Shown here: positions 59,280-64,000 of the stretch, piece by piece
Numbering within the stretch: position 1 is the first letter of the stretch
How the letters are laid out: each line of letters begins with the position of its first letter
From: UBA987 sp002292105
GTDB taxonomy: Bacteria > Bacteroidota > Bacteroidia > NS11-12g > UBA9320
DNA length: 64,000 nucleotides
Direction of reading: 5' to 3'
Assembly: GCA_943846675.1 (NCBI GenBank)
Contig: OX044357.1
Span: 2,790,001 to 2,854,000, forward strand
Program-made: the position numbers and the translations under genes
The notes under the pieces: generated by a model
Databases searched by the model: none
The model's input: the letters and a program-made list of their open reading frames with translations, nothing else
What the model was told of the DNA's origin: nothing

Positions 59280-61688
59280 TTAATTTCGTAATGGCTTCCC
59301 TGTTTTTAAAATATGCTGAATTCGCTCCAGTGTTTTCCTTTCTCCCAATAAAGACAAAAAGGCTTCTCGTTCTAAGTCGAGTAAGTATTGCTCCGAAACC
59401 TCTGTTGGCTGAGACAAATCACCACCGGCCATCACAAACGCTAACTTCTTAGCAATTTTTTGATCGTGTTCAGACGCAAATCCACTAATGCCAAATGCTT
59501 CAATTCCGGCATACATGGTGCCTAAAGCCGTTTGACCTAAAACCATAATATCTTCTCTTTCCACTGGTCTGGAGTATCCAGAGTTTGACAACTCAACCAC
59601 TTTATTCTTCGCCTCTGCAATCAATCGGCTCTGATTAATCACAACCGAATCTTTGTCGCTGTGCAGAACACCAATATCGAAAGCCTCGTACCCTGACGTG
59701 GCCACTTTAGCTGTTGCAATTGTTGTAAATCGTTCTTGTAGTGCAGGTAATTGCGGGTCGCCTGTATAAAATCCGTCACTTGTTCGAACAACAAATTCTT
59801 TAGTGCCACCACCTCCAGGTATTAAACCGGCACCAAATTCGACCAGGCCAATATAAGTCTCTGCAGAAGCAAGCGTAGCATCTGCATGCAAACTCATTTC
59901 ACATCCACCGCCCAGGGTTAAACCGTGTGGCGCCATGACTACCGGTACAGACGAATACCTAAGACGCATTACCGTATTTTGAAAATACCGAATCGCCATG
60001 TTTAGCTCATCATATTCTTGCTCAATGGCCAACATAAGCATCATGGCCAAATTTGCTCCAGCCGAAAAGTTTTGGGCATCATTTCCGATAACCACACCCT
60101 TCCAGTTCTGTTTTTCTGCTATATCGATTGATTTATTGATTCCTTGTAATATCTCAGAACCAATGGCATTCATTTTGGTGTGAAACTCTAAACACAGCAC
60201 GGCGTCACCTATATCATGAAGACTTGCACCCTTGTTGCCCCATACCAAATCATTGTTGCGATAGTTATTTAGCGCAATACTCTCTTTGGAGCCAGGAATG
60301 ATTTCATATGATTTATTATTGACGTTATAAAAATAACGGGCTCCGTTTTCAGTCTTGTAAAAACTCGATGCTCCACTAGAAAGCATGTCGATCACCCACT
60401 GATTTGGTTGTATGTTTTCTGATTGCATGGTGTCAACAACTCGCTGAACACCTAATATATCCCATGTTTCGAACGGCCCAAGCTCCCAACCAAATCCTGC
60501 CCGCATGGCATCATCAATTTGGTACAGATGGTCGGCAATTTCTGGGATGCGATTACTTGAATAAGCAAAGACTCGCATGTTTAACGTATTGAAAAACATA
60601 GATGCTTTGTCTGTCCCTTTAGCCAAGATTTTAAGTTTATGAGGAAGGCTATCAACCTTTCTTGCTGCCCCTATCGATTCAAATCGAGGGCTTGTTTTTG
60701 GTTTATACTCAAATGTTTTTATGTCAAGCGCCTTAATCAAGCGTTTGCCGTTCTCGTCTTTAGACTTCTTATAAAATCCTTGCCGCGTTTTGTCGCCGAA
60801 CCATTCGTTCTCAACCATTTTTTGAACAAACGATGGAATCTCGAACAAATCCTTGGCTTCGTCTTCAGGACAATTCTGTCCGACCCCTTGTGCTACTTTA
60901 ACAAGGGTATCAATTCCAACCAAATCACAGGTTCTAAAAGTTGCAGACTTGGGTCTTCCGCTCACCGGGCCAGATATGGCATCAACTTCTTCAACCGTTA
61001 GATCCATTTCTTGCATAAGATGGAAAATGGCCATAATACTAAATACACCAATTCTGTTTGCAATAAAGGCTGGTGTGTCTTTACACAAAACCGTCTGCTT
61101 GCCAAGAAACAAATCCCCATAACGCATCAAAAACGTTGTGACTTCGGGATCCGTTTTTGCGGTAGGTATGATTTCTAATAACCTTAAGTAGCGTGGAGGA
61201 TTGAAAAAGTGACTCCCACAAAAATGTGCTTGAAACTCTTCTGACCTGCCTTCGAGCATCATTGAAATCGGAATCCCTGATGTGTTTGATGTTACAAGCG
61301 TCCCAGGTTTTCTGTGCATTTCAACTTTTTCGAAAACTTGCTTTTTGATCTTCAAGTTTTCGATAACTGCTTCAACTGTCCAGTCTACCTTCGACAACCA
61401 CTGCATATCGTCATCAAAATTTCCGGTAGTTATATTTTTAGCAATATCTTTTGAATATACGGGTGAAGGATTTGACTTAAGTGCCGTTTTTAGCGCTGCA
61501 TTAACAATTCTATTTCTTGCCTTAGGATCGTCCTTTTCCTCGTCTGTCAAATCAAAAGGGACTATATCCAATAAAAAAACTTTAAGGCCTATGTTGGCAA
61601 AGTGACAAGCCAACCTACTACCCATTATCCCTGAACCTAGAACGGCTACAGAATTAATTTTACGATTACTAGCTTTGATTACCTCCAT
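59280..61688 (-). CDS. Bifunctional 3-hydroxyacyl-CoA dehydrogenase / enoyl-CoA hydratase
   Basis: The 802-residue protein begins with a Rossmann motif (VAVLGSGIMGSRLACHFANIG) and an HCDH domain with SSGIPISMML-like and HFFNPPRYLRLLEI sites. A second HCDH C-terminal domain follows near residue 370, and an enoyl-CoA hydratase domain closes the protein (about 500-710), with FSAGANLAMM and the Glu-bearing LTLGGGCEMSLHA and VEFGAGLIPGGGG motifs. This dehydrogenase-first order is that of FadN rather than E. coli FadB. It does the second and third steps of beta-oxidation, between the acyl-CoA dehydrogenase encoded upstream and the thiolase downstream. Confidence 0.95.
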   Translation of the reverse strand: MEVIKASNRKINSVAVLGSGIMGSRLACHFANIGLKVFLLDIVPFDLTDEEKDDPKARNRIVNAALKTALKSNPSPVYSKDIAKNITTGNFDDDMQWLSKVDWTVEAVIENLKIKKQVFEKVEMHRKPGTLVTSNTSGIPISMMLEGRSEEFQAHFCGSHFFNPPRYLRLLEIIPTAKTDPEVTTFLMRYGDLFLGKQTVLCKDTPAFIANRIGVFSIMAIFHLMQEMDLTVEEVDAISGPVSGRPKSATFRTCDLVGIDTLVKVAQGVGQNCPEDEAKDLFEIPSFVQKMVENEWFGDKTRQGFYKKSKDENGKRLIKALDIKTFEYKPKTSPRFESIGAARKVDSLPHKLKILAKGTDKASMFFNTLNMRVFAYSSNRIPEIADHLYQIDDAMRAGFGWELGPFETWDILGVQRVVDTMQSENIQPNQWVIDMLSSGASSFYKTENGARYFYNVNNKSYEIIPGSKESIALNNYRNNDLVWGNKGASLHDIGDAVLCLEFHTKMNAIGSEILQGINKSIDIAEKQNWKGVVIGNDAQNFSAGANLAMMLMLAIEQEYDELNMAIRYFQNTVMRLRYSSVPVVMAPHGLTLGGGCEMSLHADATLASAETYIGLVEFGAGLIPGGGGTKEFVVRTSDGFYTGDPQLPALQERFTTIATAKVATSGYEAFDIGVLHSDKDSVVINQSRLIAEAKNKVVELSNSGYSRPVEREDIMVLGQTALGTMYAGIEAFGISGFASEHDQKIAKKLAFVMAGGDLSQPTEVSEQYLLDLEREAFLSLLGERKTLERIQHILKTGKPLRN

Positions 61689-61695
61689 AGTTCAA

Positions 61696-63462
61696 TTAAT
61701 AAGGGTATTTATTTGCTTCAATCATTTTGTCGGCAACCGCTTGACGCGCTGCAATTGTGTTAAAAGGCTCGTATTTGGTAAATCTTTTGACACCAATTAA
61801 CATCATCCGTAATTCATCACCCTCTGCGAATCCGCATATGGCATGTTTGCCAGACATATGGACACGTTCGAGCGCATCACTTAGGTATGTTTTCGACATA
61901 AGGATTTGTAATTCAGCCGATGCTTCTCCATTCAAGTTAATCATCTTTTCTGTTCGAAGAATCGCGCTTTCAGCCGTAAATACATCAATCACCATGTCTG
62001 CCAGGTTCATTAAAATTTCCTGTTGCTTTTCTAGCTCCATCATGTATTTCTGGGCCGCTGCACCTGCAGCTAGCAAAATCGCTTTCTTGGCGTTCTTGAT
62101 TGCATTCTTCTCAGCATAAAAAGGCCCGTCTTCCTCCTCGTCATCAAAACTTGGGATCTCCATCAATTCCTCCTGAATTTTCATTGCTGGGGTCATGATG
62201 TCCAACTGACCTTTCATGGCTTTTTTCATCAACTGACCAACAGCAAGCATCCTGTTTATTTCATTCGTCCCTTCAAATATGCGATTGATTCTAGCATCGC
62301 GATACATGCGCGCGACAGGATATTCTTCCGAGTATCCAGTTCCACCAAAAATTTGGACGGCTTCGTCAATTACAAAATCTAAGGCTTCAGAACCCAACAC
62401 TTTTAGGATCGCACACTCAACACTATATTCCTCCGCAGCTTTTAGTTTAGCTTCTTCCTTACTCAGTCCTTCTTTCTTTAATTCTTCGATTTTATCCGTG
62501 ATTAAATCCGCAACACGGTAGGTAGCAGAATCAGTGGCAAAGGTTTGGATTGCCATTTCGGCAAGTTTGTGCTTTATAGCGCCAAAACCAGAAATTGCCT
62601 GGCCAAATTGATGTCTCTCATTGGCGTAATTTGTTGCAATGTCAATGGCTTTTTTACAACCACCCATTACCATAGCACAAAGTTTGAATCGACCAATGTT
62701 AAGCACATTGAAAGCTATTTTATGCCCTTTACCTATTTCCCCAAGTAAGTTGTCCTTTGGTATACGAACATTTTCAAAAAATACTTGGCGCGTACTTGAG
62801 CCTTTTATTCCTAACTTAACCTCTTCGTCTCCCAGTGTTAGTCCTGGCGTGTCTCTTTCCACAACAAACCCGGTAAACTTATCTCCATCCACTTGAGCAA
62901 AGACGATATACAAATCAGCAAACCCTGCATTTGTAATCCACATTTTTTGGCCATTGAGCACCCAATGTTCACCATCAAGAACCGCTTTTGTTTTAGCCGC
63001 AAGTGCATCAGATCCAGAATTAGGCTCGGTCAAACAATAACTTGCTTTGAGCTTACCGGAAGCCAAATCGGGCAGGTATTTATCTTTCTGTTCTTGTGTA
63101 CCAAAATATAAGATGGGCAAGGTCCCGATTCCTGTATGAGCAGCAACTGCTACACCAAAGGACAACGCCTTACCAAGCTCTTCACTCAAAACGGTTTCTG
63201 TGTTGAAGTCAACGCCCATTCCGCCGTATTGCTCCGGCACACCTGCTCCTAGCATTCCCAAATCACCAATCTCCTCTAACAGATTTGGCACCATGTCAGG
63301 GTTTTCTAGTTGCTTATCAATTTTAGCAATGTTGGGCCAAATTTTTGCCTCGATAAAATCGATTGCCATTGACCTAAACATCAGTTGTTCTTCATTCAAC
63401 TCTTCTGGCACAAAAACATCGTTTGCCAGTTGCTCTTTGATTAAAAATTCTCCGCCTTTCAT
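61696..63462 (-). CDS. Acyl-CoA dehydrogenase, first gene of beta-oxidation operon
   Basis: The 588-residue flavoenzyme has YCLTEPNSGSDA, the WITNAGFADL FAD/substrate segment and the catalytic Glu in RIFEGTNEINRM, with a C-terminal extension of about 190 residues rich in helices. The size matches the longer acyl-CoA dehydrogenases found with FadN/FadA in Bacteroidota and Bacillus (FadE-like). Starts at ATG 63462 (MKGGEFLIKEQLANDVF). It opens a three-gene operon and diverges from a regulator gene with a 208-nt gap that probably holds both promoters. Confidence 0.94.
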   Translation of the reverse strand: MKGGEFLIKEQLANDVFVPEELNEEQLMFRSMAIDFIEAKIWPNIAKIDKQLENPDMVPNLLEEIGDLGMLGAGVPEQYGGMGVDFNTETVLSEELGKALSFGVAVAAHTGIGTLPILYFGTQEQKDKYLPDLASGKLKASYCLTEPNSGSDALAAKTKAVLDGEHWVLNGQKMWITNAGFADLYIVFAQVDGDKFTGFVVERDTPGLTLGDEEVKLGIKGSSTRQVFFENVRIPKDNLLGEIGKGHKIAFNVLNIGRFKLCAMVMGGCKKAIDIATNYANERHQFGQAISGFGAIKHKLAEMAIQTFATDSATYRVADLITDKIEELKKEGLSKEEAKLKAAEEYSVECAILKVLGSEALDFVIDEAVQIFGGTGYSEEYPVARMYRDARINRIFEGTNEINRMLAVGQLMKKAMKGQLDIMTPAMKIQEELMEIPSFDDEEEDGPFYAEKNAIKNAKKAILLAAGAAAQKYMMELEKQQEILMNLADMVIDVFTAESAILRTEKMINLNGEASAELQILMSKTYLSDALERVHMSGKHAICGFAEGDELRMMLIGVKRFTKYEPFNTIAARQAVADKMIEANKYPY

Positions 63463-63670
63463 GTGTGTTTTTTTAGTTTGTCATGATGATTTTAAGTCGT
63501 AAGCTTGTAATCATGTACAAGTCCTTATTCAAAAAAACGGATAATTTCTGTCTAAAAAAAGATATTTTCATTAAATTGTCGCATACAACTATGTCTTGTA
63601 CGACATTTTACACTAAACGTACAATACATGGTCATTAACCGCAGATTTCAAACCGAAAATTGAAAAAATA

Positions 63671-64000
63671 ATGGAAGAAAACTCAAACCTATTTTTACCC
63701 GAGCAAGTATGCTTCCCTTTATATGCAAGTTCACGTATGATTACGCGGTTGTATCAACCGCTGTTAGAAGCATTTGAGATTACCTATCCACAATACCTGG
63801 TAATGTTGGTTTTATGGCAGCACAAAAAATTAAGCGTCACGGAGCTAGGGAGTAAATTATTTCTTAAGACAAACACCCTTACGCCCTTAATACGAAAAAT
63901 GAAGGAGAAAAAACTCCTTACGAAACAGCGGTCAAATAAAGACGAACGAACCGTATTTGTGAGCTTAACTACTAAAGGTCAGGAACTTGAAGAAAAAGCC
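63671..64000 (+). CDS. MarR-family regulator of OhrR type (3' end outside window)
   Basis: From the ATG at 63671 all 110 codons up to the window edge are open. The product matches OhrR: VCFPLYASSRMITRLYQPLL with the redox-sensing Cys at position 14, TYPQYLVMLVLWQ and the winged helix LSVTELGSKLFLKTNTLTPL followed by KMKEKKLLTKQRSNKDERTV. OhrR proteins sense organic hydroperoxides through that Cys and repress ohr. No ohr gene is visible, but the downstream region is cut off. The upstream gap is shared with the acyl-CoA dehydrogenase gene. Confidence 0.85.
   Translation, partial: MEENSNLFLPEQVCFPLYASSRMITRLYQPLLEAFEITYPQYLVMLVLWQHKKLSVTELGSKLFLKTNTLTPLIRKMKEKKLLTKQRSNKDERTVFVSLTTKGQELEEKA

Overview
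The window is chromosomal DNA of a Bacteroidota bacterium, most likely a member of the Flavobacteriales. The evidence is a 287-residue primary sigma factor of the Bacteroidota type, a very large secreted protein ending in a type IX secretion (T9SS) sorting tail, TAnnTTTG-type -7 promoter boxes, weak Shine-Dalgarno signals, many Bacteroidota-type lipoproteins and low G+C. The genus cannot be fixed from the sequence. The window starts inside a CorC/HlyC gene and ends inside a MarR/OhrR-type regulator gene.

Layout. 1-2.0 kb: end of the CorC-like gene, a small conserved protein and a polyprenyl-phosphate-type glycosyltransferase. 2.1-10.1 kb: six co-directional genes (coiled-coil protein, unknown protein, divergent AAA+ ATPase, unknown protein, two membrane proteins) with the look of one unnamed ATPase-driven membrane machine. 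10.2-13.7 kb: SulP anion transporter, DUF2200 protein and a lipoprotein. 13.8-24.2 kb: a DinB-like gene whose two halves lie 9.9 kb apart. Between them are a 2220-residue T9SS cargo protein with two six-bladed beta-propellers, a MerR-like regulator, a tandem-repeat array, a 47-residue ORF and a large serine recombinase, which reads as an integrated element. 24.2-26.3 kb: nitrilase and an AraC regulator that belonged with the DinB gene. 26.4-26.8 kb: tRNA-Phe with decayed repeats of its 3' end and terminator. 26.9-29.9 kb: membrane Fe-S / CCG-domain redox operon. 29.9-32.3 kb: four-gene universal stress operon. 32.5-43.1 kb: OmpA-like protein, DUF2807 lipoprotein, PagL-like protein, rpoD, cell-envelope proteins and metG. 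43.3-50.1 kb: YceI lipoprotein, oligopeptidase B, tsaB, BamA/TamA-like protein and PlsC-like acyltransferase. 50.4-55.8 kb: a locus resembling a chaperone-usher system, with an apparently highly expressed secreted subunit, a chaperone-like gene carrying two in-frame stop codons, an usher-like protein and two further small subunits. 55.8-58.0 kb: bioY, a TPM-domain lipoprotein and an rRNA methyltransferase. 58.1-63.5 kb: fatty acid beta-oxidation operon (acyl-CoA dehydrogenase, bifunctional FadN/FadB-like protein, thiolase), divergent from an OhrR-like regulator.

The most notable points are the serine-integrase element that splits the DinB-like gene and carries the giant propeller protein, the usher-like secretion locus with a doubly stopped chaperone gene, the uncharacterised AAA+ operon, the tRNA-Phe remnant array, and a set of promoters whose -7 box lies only 3-6 nt from the start codon, suggesting leaderless transcripts. 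All functional calls come from reading the sequence and recalling family motifs; no database search was run.
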